The notes: a model not told the origin generated them from the letters alone. DNA of 41,794 bases from an uncultured Bacteroidales bacterium (GCA_937892255.1 CALAUL010000060.1:1-41794), one strand, 5' to 3'; shown: positions 7,790 through 17,590, counted from the first letter of the stretch. Translations and numbers: made by a program.

Positions 7790-9889
7790 TTACTTGTACG
7801 CAGGATTCTGATCACATGCAGGGTTCTTCAAGATTTCATCGTTTGGAATAGGCATATCCATCTTCAAATCGTTGTACTGATATGAGCGATTTGTCCAAGG
7901 TGTGCTTGTCATTTCCGCATCTGGAGTATTACGCTCCGGATAGTTGTGAACTACGTGGTCTTCCAAGTAGTTAGAACGTTGCATATCCGGACGGAGACAC
8001 CATTCGCAGTTGAACTCTTTACGACGCTCCTCGTTAACAGCCACTTTCCAAACCTCAGAAGTAAAGCCCTTTTTAGCCTTGAGTGCTGTGTAGTAATCCT
8101 TAGCTGGAGTTACAGTCGCACCGTTGCTACCGAATGGAATTGGGTACTCTGTAAGTTGTTTAGCTTCTGCGTTGCCATTAGCTGCATAGTAGTCTGCTAT
8201 TTGATTGTAGAATGGGAGGTACTTAGCTGTAAGTTCCGCTTCGCTACCGTCCTCGAGGATACCGAATGCACGTTCACGGATCTGATCAAGATATTTCCAG
8301 CCTGTAGCCTCGTCTCCTAAACGGAAGCAACATTCAGCATAGTCAATCAATACGTTAGCGTAACGCTTCCAGTAGATAGGAGCAGAACTCCACATACCGC
8401 CACCCCAGCCACCGCCAGGATAGGCTGCAGAAGAAGTACGCCAAAGTTTCGTACTCCAAATAGAAGGCGCATACTCTCCATTGTAGAAGTGATATTGATT
8501 GGTCTTTGTCGGCATACTTCTCAAATCACCCTCCTTGAAATAATTAGCAGGATCAAGTTCGGGCTTGTATTTGTCGCCAGCAGATTTTGCATAACTTTCT
8601 AAATCCTCTTTAGTCCAATAAGTTGCAGGATGACCAAGTGTTTCCTGTAAATATGGATTGACACCATAACAAGGAGATGTCCTATCTACAATATTGAATT
8701 CTTGTGCATTTTCAATAGAAGCGGCAAATAGATAAGGATTATTGTCTTTGAAGATAGGTGAAATCGTATCCATAGAAGTATAAATAGACTTGTACTCTTC
8801 GTACTTAGCCACCAAATCAGGTCCTTCAATAACAGCACCAGTACAGCAAGAACCATCACGACGCTTGTCACCCTTTTCGTAATCATTATACCATTCCCAA
8901 GAGAGGAAGAGCGAACCCCAACCACCATTCTCAGGACAAGCTACATACCACTTCAAGTTGATGTTACTAGTAAGGTCATTCCAGCTACCCCAGTTTGAAC
9001 CTTCGTCGAGTTGCTCAACCCAAAGAACCTCAGGCCCCCAAGCAGAAGCAGGGTCCCAGTTAGTTGTAAATGACTTGTTCAACGAGTAAGTACCGCTGTT
9101 GATTACGCTTTCCAAAGCAGCCTTTGCCAACTTGTAGCACTCAGTAGCTGCTGCAGCATCAGTAGCCATACCGTTTGCACCGTCAGTCAAACGATATGCC
9201 TTCCACATGTAGCAGTCAGCCAAGTATGCAAGAGCCATACCCTTTGTTGCACGACCGTATTTGTCGTCCATAGGCGTCCAGTCGAGGAGTTCAGAAGCCT
9301 TCTTGAAGTCATTAATAACGAAGTCCCACATATCAGTGTAAGTAGCTGCACGCTCCTTAGTAGGTGTGTTAACGTAGTTCTCACCAGTCATCAACATAGG
9401 CACACGACCGAATGTAGAACCCAACCAGTGGAAGAAGAAACCACGAAGAGCAAGAGCCTCACCTTCAAGTGATTTTACCACAGCAGGGTCGAGATTAGAA
9501 CCATGTTCATTCAAACCTGCCAAGAAGTCGTTAGCACGCTGAATGGCAGTGTAAACATGCTTCCAACCTTGGAGCAACTCAGCACTTGAAGCATTCCAAT
9601 TCTGAGAGTTCCAGTCCTTATCCCAACCTGTTGCCTGAGTATCGATAGTTGGGTGACAACCGGTAAAAAGGTTTGGCTTGAATCCCCAGTCACCATTCTC
9701 AGCACTTGGCATCATCATATCGTAAACGCCATTGAGACCAGATTTAGCATTATCCTCATTCTCGAACATTGCCTGTGTCGCGATAATGTTGTACTGATTT
9801 ACGTCAAGGAATTCGTCATTGTCGCACGAAGAGAAGCCTACGGCCATCGCACCACATAAGAAAGCCCCGAATATATATTTTGTCTTCAT
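7790..9889 (-). CDS. SusD/RagB-family outer-membrane glycan-binding lipoprotein (third pair)
   Basis: A 699-residue protein with a lipoprotein signal peptide (lipobox FSSC, Cys22) followed by the usual SusD opening (DNDEFLDVNQYN). The N-terminal TPR-like half includes the ALRGFFFHWLGSTFGRVP block, and the C-terminal half has NEERRKEFNCEWCLRPDMQRSNYLED, the SusD signature near the end. It is larger than the typical 500-600 residues. It would cap the SusC barrel at 9934-13215, forming the lid over the import pore. The order susC-susD with a 44-base gap and the terminator after it make a two-gene operon. The substrate is unknown; the neighbouring CE1/GH10 operon suggests a plant cell-wall glycan. 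Confidence 0.93.
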   Translation of the reverse strand: MKTKYIFGAFLCGAMAVGFSSCDNDEFLDVNQYNIIATQAMFENEDNAKSGLNGVYDMMMPSAENGDWGFKPNLFTGCHPTIDTQATGWDKDWNSQNWNASSAELLQGWKHVYTAIQRANDFLAGLNEHGSNLDPAVVKSLEGEALALRGFFFHWLGSTFGRVPMLMTGENYVNTPTKERAATYTDMWDFVINDFKKASELLDWTPMDDKYGRATKGMALAYLADCYMWKAYRLTDGANGMATDAAAATECYKLAKAALESVINSGTYSLNKSFTTNWDPASAWGPEVLWVEQLDEGSNWGSWNDLTSNINLKWYVACPENGGWGSLFLSWEWYNDYEKGDKRRDGSCCTGAVIEGPDLVAKYEEYKSIYTSMDTISPIFKDNNPYLFAASIENAQEFNIVDRTSPCYGVNPYLQETLGHPATYWTKEDLESYAKSAGDKYKPELDPANYFKEGDLRSMPTKTNQYHFYNGEYAPSIWSTKLWRTSSAAYPGGGWGGGMWSSAPIYWKRYANVLIDYAECCFRLGDEATGWKYLDQIRERAFGILEDGSEAELTAKYLPFYNQIADYYAANGNAEAKQLTEYPIPFGSNGATVTPAKDYYTALKAKKGFTSEVWKVAVNEERRKEFNCEWCLRPDMQRSNYLEDHVVHNYPERNTPDAEMTSTPWTNRSYQYNDLKMDMPIPNDEILKNPACDQNPAYK

Positions 9890-9933
9890 ATAAATAATTT
9901 TTTATTTTAATTATGCGTACTATTCACTTTAGA

Positions 9934-12900
9934 TTAGAAAGTAATGTTCAAACCAGCCATGAATGTACGTGGCATTGGGTAACGACCTGTATCCAAACCA
10001 GTGTAAAGTACTGAACCCTGACCAACTTCCGGATCACCATACTTCTTGTAGCTTGAGATAAGCAACAAGTTAGATACACCTACGTAAACGCGAGCTTTCT
10101 GGATAGACATCTTCTCGCCGATAGCCTGTGGAAGAGTATAACCTACCTGGAAGTTGCTTACACGGAAGTAATCACCCTTCTTAACCCATGCATCACTTGC
10201 ACGGCGGTTACCGTTCAAATCAAGCAAAGAAAGACGTGGAGCTGAACCACTTCCGTTGCGGAAAGAGTCGTCATAAACTTCCTTCAATACGTTAACAGTT
10301 GTCTGGTCGTCAGATGCGAACATGTTGCTCAAACGCATTGCCGAATATGAGAAGATATCCTGACCGATAACACCATTCATTGCCATGCTGAAGTCGAAGT
10401 CCTTGTATGTAGCACCCAAAGTAATACCATAGTTCAATGCAGGGAAACCGTTGCCAAGGATAGTCTTATCGTTGTCGTTGATAGAACCGTCACCGTTGAT
10501 GTCTTTGAAACGATAGTCACCTACAGCTACACCTGAAGAGTAGTCATCAACTTTAACAGCTGCCTTATATGCTGCCAACTCTGCCTCGTTCTTGATAATA
10601 CCGTCAGTCTTGAAACCGTAGAATGAACCTACTGCCTCACCTTCCATACAGATTGAGTGGTTACCCCACTTGAAACCCTCAGCGGCACCTACAGCCTGTA
10701 CGTTAGAACCGTCGAGTGTACCTGCGCCGTTAGCAGAACATGTGTTATAAATAGGCTCACCCATCTTTACAACCTCGTTCTTCAATGTAGAACCGTTTAA
10801 TGCTACGTTGAAGCCGAAGTCTTCGTTAACCTGCTTGTGGTAGTTAACAGAGAACTCGAAACCTGAGTTCTTAATCTCACCGTAGTTAGTGTAGATAGAA
10901 GTGAAACCTGCTGTTGGACGAATCTGCTGAGTAAGGAGCAAGTCCTTAGTGTTCTTAACGAAGTAATCCAAAGTAACGTCGAAGTCTTCCAAGAATGTGA
11001 TATCAAGACCGAAGTTCAACATTTCGTTAGTCTCCCACTTCAAGTTAGTATCAACCAAACCTTGCCTCCAACCGAGTACACGGTTACGGTTACTGCTCAA
11101 ACCTGCAGTACCATTTTCCGGATAGAAGTTATAAGCACCATCTGCGTTCAATGCAGCGATAGCCTTACCTGTCATGTTACCGGCGTTACCAGTCTGACCC
11201 CAACCGAAGCGAAGCTTCAAGTTCTGAATAGAAGATACATTGTCCATGAAGCTCTCTTCGCTGATACGCCATGCAGCAGCCAATGATGGGAAAGTACCCC
11301 AACGGTTACCAGAACCGAAGTTTGAAGAACCGTCCTTACGGATAGTACCTGTCAAGATATAGCGATCCATCAATACGTAAGATGCACGAGCGAAGTAAGA
11401 GATGTTAGAGATGTCAGCATTGTAAGCACCACCTGACTGCTTTGTTGATGTGTCTTCAGTCAAGCCCAAGTCGCGGTTGTCTGCAGAAGGGAAATCCTTA
11501 GCACTTGCGTTCAGCCACTCACCGTACTGCTTGCCTACCTCGTTACCAACCATCAAAGAGAAGTTGTGGTTTTCAGTAGTGAGAGCGTATGTCATGTAAG
11601 TCTGAATACCGAGGCTATAGTACACACTCTGGTTGAGTGAGAAGTTATATATCTGGTCAGATTTAGCAGGGAAATCAGTCATCTCAGTCAAGTTGCCGTC
11701 GATGTAGTTGTAACGCTTACGACCACCTGTAAAATCTGAACTATGATTGCCAGAGTAGATGTAAGACCCTTGTGTCTTGATATCCAACTTGTGAGTATCG
11801 TTGTCAACAAAGATTACATCAACATAACCTGTAGCCTGAAGACGGTTGTTACCATTGCGGTTACGCTCGCCATTCTCCATCTGAGAAGCGTATGGGTTGT
11901 TGAAGATAGATGTGTTACCTTCCCAACCATCAGAAGTATGCAAATAACCAACACCATAAGTACCATCAGGGTTCTCCAAGTTAACATGTATCAACTTGCC
12001 ACCTACTGCATTACCATCGATATAGTCCAAAGTAGGAGTCATGAAGGCGAAGTCACGGAGTGAAGACATGTTACCGTTGTTACCAAGTGCCATGTTAGAA
12101 CCGTGGCTCTCGCTGTGTGTGAAGTTAACATCACCACCAACTTCCAAGAACTTAGTAATCTTAGAGCTTACGTTAGCACGAACTGTGAGACGGTTGTAGT
12201 TAGTGTTGATAACCAAACCATCAACGTCCATGTAACCGAAAGAGAGGTTAAACTGGCTCTGTTCGTTACCACCAGACATTGACAAACCGTACTGTTGACG
12301 AAGAGCTGCACGTGTCATCTCCTTCTGCCAGTCGATTTCGTTACGCTGGCCGTCATACTTCTGGTCCCAAACCTGGTTGTAAAGGCCAGCACCATCGTTT
12401 GCACGAGCCTCACGAATACTTGCAGCATAAGTATCGATATCCAAAGTCTCCAATGTATATGGGAGAGTCTGAAGACCGAAGTCAGCATTTACGTTTACTG
12501 AAGAATGACCCTTCTTACCATGCTTAGTAGTAATCATCACAACACCGTTAGCACCTGCCGAACCATAGATAGCTGTTGCAGAGGCGTCCTTCAAGATCTC
12601 GATACGCTCGATATCAGAAGGGTTAACGAAGTTAGCGTTGTTACCTACCTGAATACCATCAACTACATAGAGAGGGCTTGCATCACCGTTGATAGTACCA
12701 ACACCACGGATACGGATAGCAGCATTAGCATCCGGAGCACCGTCCTGCTGAGTTACCATCACACCTGCTGCAGCACCCTGCAATGCCTGGCCGATGTTCT
12801 GTGGTACACGGCGCATAACAGCTTCCTGGTCAACTGAAACTACAGAACCAGAGATGTCGCTCTTTTTCATTGTACCGTAACCCACTACTACTACGTCGCC

Positions 12901-13215
12901 CAAAAGCTCAGCTTCGTCTTCGAGGACAACGTTAATAGTCGACTGTCCGTTTACAGCTACTTGTACTGTAGTGTATCCAAGGAATGAATACACGAGCTGT
13001 GCGTCGGACGCAGCATTAATAGAATAACGACCATCAACATCGGTAATTGTTCCGGTTGTTGTGTTGGCCACCATTACCGTAGCACCCACGATAGGAGCTC
13101 CGGATTTGTCCGATACTACACCTGTCACTGCGCTTGTCTGTGCTACCATATATAATGGAAAGAACAGAAGCGTTAGAAACATAAGCATCGGCTTTGCAAC
13201 GTTTAATCGTTTCAT
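9934..13215 (-). CDS. SusC-type TonB-dependent outer-membrane transporter (third pair)
   Basis: With the start at 13215 the protein has 1093 residues and begins MKRLNVAKPMLMFLTLLFFPLYMVAQ, a proper signal peptide; the open frame extends 43 codons upstream but that extension has no signal-peptide character. A CarboxypepD_reg-like domain (about 30-105, TGVVSDKSGAPIVGATV) is followed by the VVVVGYGTMKKSD segment, the plug domain, and a 22-strand-type barrel ending in an aromatic-rich strand (FMAGLNITF). It imports glycan fragments together with the downstream SusD, using TonB energy. A TACTTTTG -7 box lies about 62 bases upstream of this start, which supports the choice. Confidence 0.93.
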   Translation of the reverse strand: MKRLNVAKPMLMFLTLLFFPLYMVAQTSAVTGVVSDKSGAPIVGATVMVANTTTGTITDVDGRYSINAASDAQLVYSFLGYTTVQVAVNGQSTINVVLEDEAELLGDVVVVGYGTMKKSDISGSVVSVDQEAVMRRVPQNIGQALQGAAAGVMVTQQDGAPDANAAIRIRGVGTINGDASPLYVVDGIQVGNNANFVNPSDIERIEILKDASATAIYGSAGANGVVMITTKHGKKGHSSVNVNADFGLQTLPYTLETLDIDTYAASIREARANDGAGLYNQVWDQKYDGQRNEIDWQKEMTRAALRQQYGLSMSGGNEQSQFNLSFGYMDVDGLVINTNYNRLTVRANVSSKITKFLEVGGDVNFTHSESHGSNMALGNNGNMSSLRDFAFMTPTLDYIDGNAVGGKLIHVNLENPDGTYGVGYLHTSDGWEGNTSIFNNPYASQMENGERNRNGNNRLQATGYVDVIFVDNDTHKLDIKTQGSYIYSGNHSSDFTGGRKRYNYIDGNLTEMTDFPAKSDQIYNFSLNQSVYYSLGIQTYMTYALTTENHNFSLMVGNEVGKQYGEWLNASAKDFPSADNRDLGLTEDTSTKQSGGAYNADISNISYFARASYVLMDRYILTGTIRKDGSSNFGSGNRWGTFPSLAAAWRISEESFMDNVSSIQNLKLRFGWGQTGNAGNMTGKAIAALNADGAYNFYPENGTAGLSSNRNRVLGWRQGLVDTNLKWETNEMLNFGLDITFLEDFDVTLDYFVKNTKDLLLTQQIRPTAGFTSIYTNYGEIKNSGFEFSVNYHKQVNEDFGFNVALNGSTLKNEVVKMGEPIYNTCSANGAGTLDGSNVQAVGAAEGFKWGNHSICMEGEAVGSFYGFKTDGIIKNEAELAAYKAAVKVDDYSSGVAVGDYRFKDINGDGSINDNDKTILGNGFPALNYGITLGATYKDFDFSMAMNGVIGQDIFSYSAMRLSNMFASDDQTTVNVLKEVYDDSFRNGSGSAPRLSLLDLNGNRRASDAWVKKGDYFRVSNFQVGYTLPQAIGEKMSIQKARVYVGVSNLLLISSYKKYGDPEVGQGSVLYTGLDTGRYPMPRTFMAGLNITF

Positions 13216-13273
13216 ACGTCGTAGATTAAAAATTAATTTAAGGTTTTGTAACAATATTTCGCAAAGCGAAACA

Positions 13274-13285
13274 GTACAAAAGTAC
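13274..13285 (-). promoter_or_regulatory. Candidate -7 box of the third SusC/SusD operon
   Basis: TACTTTTG (13277-13284, minus) fits TAnnTTTG and sits inside a palindrome GTACAAAAGTAC (13274-13285). The leader would be about 55 bases and contains a 6-bp perfect hairpin (13257-13271). The 10-mer TACAAAAGTA is shared with the candidate xusA promoter. Confidence 0.5.
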
Positions 13286-13960
13286 AATTTATTTAAGTTG
13301 TCGGTTAGACACTTTTTAATCTTATTCTTTAGGATTTTATACACATACTATACGTTTTTTAATCATTTGCTTAGCAAAAATGTATCGTTTGGAATGTTAT
13401 GCTGTTTTTGTGTGCTATATATACGGCCAGCAAAAAAGGTGCCTTTTGGAGGAAACACACTCCAACTACCACTGAACTGACAACAACTCAACGATGATGT
13501 TTTTATACTTTTTAATGTTTTAGTCGCATTTATACCAGTTATTGACAGACAAATCATAGGAAACAAACAGCTTTATCAAGGCAGAAAGACGTCTAATTTC
13601 GATCAATCAAAAGGAAGTTCTACGAAACGTTCCTTGCTACTCATGCCAAGCATTGCTTATTACCTATACCAAGTGTTGCTTACTTAGCTTAGTGAAACAA
13701 GTAAAGAAATGATTACGGCGTGAATTTGATTACGACAACAACAAAGCATAACACTAAGCAATACACGCTATTATACCCAAATAGACATAAAACATCGATA
13801 GTTGCATACTACTTAACAATATCAACTCATGCAGAAATAGCCAACAAATTATACAAGTAAACCAACCATAAACCAAATGAGTCTACCAGCACATAATATA
13901 ATGATGAACAATAAAACAAAAAGATCACACCATAATGAGATTGTTATGCAGAACATAAAT

Positions 13961-13997
13961 CAAAAAAAGGAGCCACATTGTTTTCAATGCGACTCCT
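13961..13997 (-). terminator. Rho-independent terminator of the GH10/CE1 operon
   Basis: A 13-bp stem (13968-13980 with 13985-13997, two G-U wobbles in RNA, TTTT loop in DNA) is followed on the minus strand by seven T residues. It lies about 25 bases after the CE1 stop. Confidence 0.88.
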
Positions 13998-14022
13998 ATA
14001 TAATCAACAGCAGAGCATTCAA

Positions 14023-15144
14023 TTACTCTGCTCGGAATATCTTTTGAGCAAAGAGATATAAACTCTCACGCCAGACAGGCCATGTATGACCTCCGGGGAA
14101 GTCGGTATAACTGTAGTTGATACCTATCTTCTTGAAACGTTCGCACATGATACGGCAGTTTTCGTATGCTATATCTTCTTTATCACCCATTGTCAAGACA
14201 AACTCGCGGAACTGCTTATTGAAGTAGTCAGGACGTGCTTCAAGGAGTTTGTAATAACGGTCGTTATTCATCATAGAGTTAGGCTGAGCCCACCAACCCG
14301 AACTGAATACGCCAACGTACGAGAAGAGCTCCGGGTGTTCGATAGTAGTATTGAGAGTGTGAATGCCACCCATTGACAAACCTGCAAGAGCACGGCTTGT
14401 AGCCTCGGGAATAGCACGGAAATTTTTCTCAACACATGGAATACATTCGTTGATAAGCTCGTCGGCAAAATTCATGCCTCCCACGTTGCCATCACACATA
14501 GCTATAATCATTTCTTGTGCCTTACCCGCTGCAATGAGGTTATCAATAATGATGTCGGTACGTCCTTGAGTGCTCCAGCCTCTTTCGTCCTCACCGCCAC
14601 CATGTTGCAAGTAAAGAACAGGGTAACGCTTATTAGGTGACGACGCATAAGATGGCGGAAGATATACATACATACGACGCCATGCGTTCTGTGTCTTAGA
14701 GAAATAACGTTGCATAACCACAGAACCATGAGGAACATCTGCAAGTTCAAAACGCTTGTCATCTGCTGCGTAAGGCACTTCAAGACCACTTGCACAGACA
14801 CTGCAACCGTAGAATGTCTCGCTGTTTGGGTCATTCACTCTAACACCGTCAACAATGAGGAAATAGTAATGGAAACCTGAGCGAAGAGCATTTGTTGTAC
14901 ATGTCCACTTGCCATCTTCGCCTTTTGTCATAGGATATTTTGTGCCATCGATGTCGACTTCAACACTTTGTGCTGAAGGCATATTAGCCTGAAACACAGC
15001 CTTGTTTCCTTCTAGTAGACGAGGATATTGCGCACCGCGAATAGCGTATGCAGATAGCTTACCTTCAAGAGGTGCATTTTGCGCCATCGATGCCGAAAAG
15101 GCAGCAACGAGCAACAGCGAAATAGAGAATAATTTCTTCAACAT
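14023..15144 (-). CDS. CE1-family feruloyl/acetyl xylan esterase with N-terminal CBM48-like domain
   Basis: A 373-residue secreted protein (signal peptide ending SASMAQ). Residues about 35-130 form an E-set/CBM48-like beta-sandwich (AVFQANMPSAQSVEVDIDG, GFHYYFLIVDG). The esterase-D alpha/beta hydrolase domain follows, with the block YPVLYLQHGGGEDERGW, nucleophile Ser257 in GLSMGG, a likely acid in TMGDKED and His353 in GGHTWPVW. It cleaves ferulic or acetyl esters from arabinoxylan side chains. It is the last gene of the unit that starts with the GH10 xylanase. It is a paralogue of the CE1 protein at 34599-35711, with the same two-domain layout; whether the two prefer different esters cannot be told from sequence. 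Confidence 0.9.
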   Translation of the reverse strand: MLKKLFSISLLLVAAFSASMAQNAPLEGKLSAYAIRGAQYPRLLEGNKAVFQANMPSAQSVEVDIDGTKYPMTKGEDGKWTCTTNALRSGFHYYFLIVDGVRVNDPNSETFYGCSVCASGLEVPYAADDKRFELADVPHGSVVMQRYFSKTQNAWRRMYVYLPPSYASSPNKRYPVLYLQHGGGEDERGWSTQGRTDIIIDNLIAAGKAQEMIIAMCDGNVGGMNFADELINECIPCVEKNFRAIPEATSRALAGLSMGGIHTLNTTIEHPELFSYVGVFSSGWWAQPNSMMNNDRYYKLLEARPDYFNKQFREFVLTMGDKEDIAYENCRIMCERFKKIGINYSYTDFPGGHTWPVWRESLYLFAQKIFRAE

Positions 15145-15173
15145 GATATATTAAGTTTATGATTTTACAGAAA

Positions 15174-15210
15174 GAGAGTTGGCACTCACCAAATGGAAGA
15201 ACCAACTCTC
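15174..15210 (-). other. Intercistronic hairpin before the CE1 gene
   Basis: A perfect 9-bp inverted repeat (GAGAGTTGG, 15174-15182; CCAACTCTC, 15202-15210) with a 19-base loop lies between the secreted-protein gene and CE1. There is no strong U-tract after it, so it is a partial terminator or a processing/stability element. Confidence 0.45.
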
Positions 15211-15270
15211 AATATTATTTACGCATAATCAACACATCAAAATATTGTTGAAATAAAGCGCGTATGTTTT

Positions 15271-16266
15271 TTACAAGAACTTCTTTCCGCTCTTGCTAAC
15301 CTTGATACCCTTGTAAGACTTGTCTACAGGCTGACCCATGAGGTTGTACAACTGACCGTCCTCAACTTGATCAATCTGAATGTCGCTGATAGGGGTGCCG
15401 TTTGAAGTAGAGAGTTTCACAGACTTAATCTTAAGAGTTGCCGGGAAACCATCTTTACCTCCTGCTACAAGCTGGAAGCGACCTGCCAATTCTGGACAAT
15501 TAGTTGCATTAACCTTGAAAACAAGCTGCTTACTACCCTTTAGAGCTACGATATCGTCAGTAATAGTCTCATACTCAACATTACCCCACTGATCCTTAGT
15601 GCCTTTATCCTTCATCGGACGAGCTATTACATCAATAGGAGAGTTCTCTTCAAGTTCTACAGTGATAGTCATCTCGCCGTCCTTTTCAGGATCAAAAGTC
15701 AACTCTGAACCTGCAAAAGTAACCAATTGTGCAGTTGCACCTGCACCATTAAAAGTAAGACCCCCTGCTGAGAACACAGCGTTGTTTGTACCATCAAAAG
15801 CCGTCATCTTCACTTCTGAACCATCAGCCTTGATGAGATATACAGCCTTAATGATTACATCTCCAATACCAGCAGCTGCAGATTGAATCTCAACTCTATT
15901 GATTGTTTCTTCAGTTTGCTTCTCAAAAGATGCTGTAGTAACACCACCATCTTCTTTTTTGAAATGTATCCAGTCGTTGCCCATGATTTGGAACTGAACA
16001 ATAACGTTGTTGTCCTTACCCAATTCATACTCGGCTTTTATTCCGGTATAATCGGCTTTGCTAATAGGATTACTAGCTCCAATAATAGAGTATTGAGCAT
16101 ACTGCGTACGGAAAGAAATAGGCAAATCTGTAGCCTGCGTAGTCTTAGCAACATAAGCCTGATTCCAATCAGGATTACCACTGCAGAATAAAAGAGCCTC
16201 CTCTGTCTGAGCCATAGCACCAACTGCAAAAAGCGATGCGGCAAACAATGTAAATGTTTTTTTCAT
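15271..16266 (-). CDS. Secreted beta-sandwich protein with a T9SS-like C-terminal sorting sequence
   Basis: A 331-residue protein with a signal peptide (MKKTFTLFAASLFAVGAMAQ) and no lipobox. The body looks like two beta-rich modules (about 25-150 and 155-290), rich in alternating hydrophobic strands and Trp/Tyr, compatible with carbohydrate-binding folds but matching no CBM family I can name. The C-terminus (LYNLMGQPVDKSYKGIKV, ending GKKFL) resembles the short C-terminal domains that direct type IX secretion in Bacteroidetes. Between a GH10 xylanase and a CE1 esterase it may help bind xylan at the cell surface. No enzymatic motif seen. Function is inference. Confidence 0.75.
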   Translation of the reverse strand: MKKTFTLFAASLFAVGAMAQTEEALLFCSGNPDWNQAYVAKTTQATDLPISFRTQYAQYSIIGASNPISKADYTGIKAEYELGKDNNVIVQFQIMGNDWIHFKKEDGGVTTASFEKQTEETINRVEIQSAAAGIGDVIIKAVYLIKADGSEVKMTAFDGTNNAVFSAGGLTFNGAGATAQLVTFAGSELTFDPEKDGEMTITVELEENSPIDVIARPMKDKGTKDQWGNVEYETITDDIVALKGSKQLVFKVNATNCPELAGRFQLVAGGKDGFPATLKIKSVKLSTSNGTPISDIQIDQVEDGQLYNLMGQPVDKSYKGIKVSKSGKKFL

Positions 16267-16295
16267 GGTTAGAAGTATTTAAGTTTAACAATTAA

Positions 16296-16331
16296 AGCGT
16301 TTCTTGCTGACCTAAGTCAACAAGAAACGCT
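16296..16331 (-). other. Strong intercistronic hairpin after the second GH10 gene
   Basis: AGCGTTTCTTG (16296-16306) pairs perfectly with CAAGAAACGCT (16321-16331), and an inner TGAC/GTCA pair lengthens the stem. It lies 10 bases after the GH10 stop. The following minus-strand bases are T-rich but mixed, so it may be a leaky terminator that lowers expression of the next two genes or an mRNA 3' stabiliser. Confidence 0.55.
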
Positions 16332-16341
16332 ACAAATATAA

Positions 16342-17508
16342 TTATTTTTTGTTTTTCTTGTAGTTCTCAATAAGCTCCTTAACAAAAGGCTTTGGCTGAT
16401 ACTGACGGTCGAAAAGCAATGGATAGTCGGTACGTCCCGGAATAGGGAAGCCATTCTTCCATGACTGTGCATCATTAACACCCCAAGCTGTCACGCGTGT
16501 GATAGCATCTGAATACTTATCAAAGAGATTGAAGAAGTCCATCATACGACTGTTCCAAGCAACTGAAGCCGAATCAGGGATACCGTCTTTGTAAGGGTTG
16601 AGATGCTCAGGAAGACCTTTCTGCATCATCTCGCGGAACGACATAGCATCGCCAACATTAGCTGTGCGCTTAAATGTAGGAAGTGCACTCAAATCCAACT
16701 CTGTAATCATTACCTTTACACCAGCCTCAGAGAATGCCTGAATACTCTTCTCGAACTCTGACATCTCTGGATAGTCCATACCGATATGAGCCTGCATACC
16801 TACAGCGTCAATCTTAATTCCACGAGCCTTGAAGTCGTTAATCATCTTAACTACAGTGTTGCGCTTTCCTTCCATGAACATGTTGTAGTCATTGTAGTAA
16901 AGTTCAGCATCTGGGTCAGCCTCATGAGCATATTGGAAAGCCAAAGCAATGAACTCCTCGCCCAAGATTTGATAGAGAGGAGAGTTACGCCATGAACCGT
17001 CATCTTCGATAGCCTCATTTACAACGTCCCAACCGATAATCTGGTCTTTGTAACGGCTTACAACGGTTGTGATATGCTCTTTCATACGCTTCTTGAGAGT
17101 ATCAGCAGGCACAAGATTATGATCTGCATCGTAGCAGAACCATGGAGCCAACTGTGAGTGCCAGATAAGGCAGTGTCCTGTTATAGTAAGACCGTTGTCA
17201 ACACCAAATTTCACGAAAGCGTCTGCATCTTTGAAGTTATACTCATTCTCTGTCGGATGCATAGGGCCGTTCTTCATACAGTTCTCAGCAACGATAGCGT
17301 TGAAGTGTTCCTTGACAACCTGTACGCACAAAGTATCAGTTCCTTCAACCTGCCACTGATTAAGAGCAGTACCAATAAGAAATTTACCCTCATAAACGTC
17401 CTTAAGACCGATAGGGCCTTCCTCTTTAGCAACAGAAGGAGTACATGCGCTGAAACAAGCAGCAACCATAGAAACCAATGTTGCAACGAATAATGTTTTT
17501 GTTCTCAT
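16342..17508 (-). CDS. GH10 endo-1,4-beta-xylanase, lipoprotein
   Basis: Starting at 17508 the protein has 388 residues: signal peptide MRTKTLFVATLVSMVAACFSAC with a lipobox (FSAC), then one uninterrupted GH10 TIM barrel. The acid/base is Glu165 in WDVVNEAI, the nucleophile Glu270 in ITELDLS; GHCLIWHSQ and the closing TAWGVNDAQSWK are standard GH10 blocks. The frame is open 10 codons further upstream, but that start would spoil the signal peptide. It hydrolyses xylan or large xylo-oligosaccharides at the membrane surface. First gene of a unit with 15271-16266 and 14023-15144. A candidate promoter lies at 17614-17621. Confidence 0.95.
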   Translation of the reverse strand: MRTKTLFVATLVSMVAACFSACTPSVAKEEGPIGLKDVYEGKFLIGTALNQWQVEGTDTLCVQVVKEHFNAIVAENCMKNGPMHPTENEYNFKDADAFVKFGVDNGLTITGHCLIWHSQLAPWFCYDADHNLVPADTLKKRMKEHITTVVSRYKDQIIGWDVVNEAIEDDGSWRNSPLYQILGEEFIALAFQYAHEADPDAELYYNDYNMFMEGKRNTVVKMINDFKARGIKIDAVGMQAHIGMDYPEMSEFEKSIQAFSEAGVKVMITELDLSALPTFKRTANVGDAMSFREMMQKGLPEHLNPYKDGIPDSASVAWNSRMMDFFNLFDKYSDAITRVTAWGVNDAQSWKNGFPIPGRTDYPLLFDRQYQPKPFVKELIENYKKNKK

Positions 17509-17590
17509 ATTTAAGTTGACATATAGGCTTAAAGCCATGTTTAGATTAATTGATTTATATATAATTTATACTTTATTTCCTGACTATAAT

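Larger units (their letters stand above)
13216..14022. other. Intergenic region upstream of the third SusC, 807 bp
   Basis: No gene recognised. Contents: leader hairpin TTTCGC-AAA-GCGAAA (13257-13271), the -7 box at 13277-13284, a 23-base-period imperfect direct repeat beginning CCAAG (13646-13691), and the CE1 operon terminator (13961-13997). The stretch 13700-13960 is AT-rich with no recognisable feature. Confidence 0.55.

Noticed and set aside
13216..13344. Longer start of the third SusC (43 extra codons)
   Set aside because: The extension lacks signal character and would include the candidate -7 box and leader hairpin; the ATG at 13215 gives a normal signal peptide.
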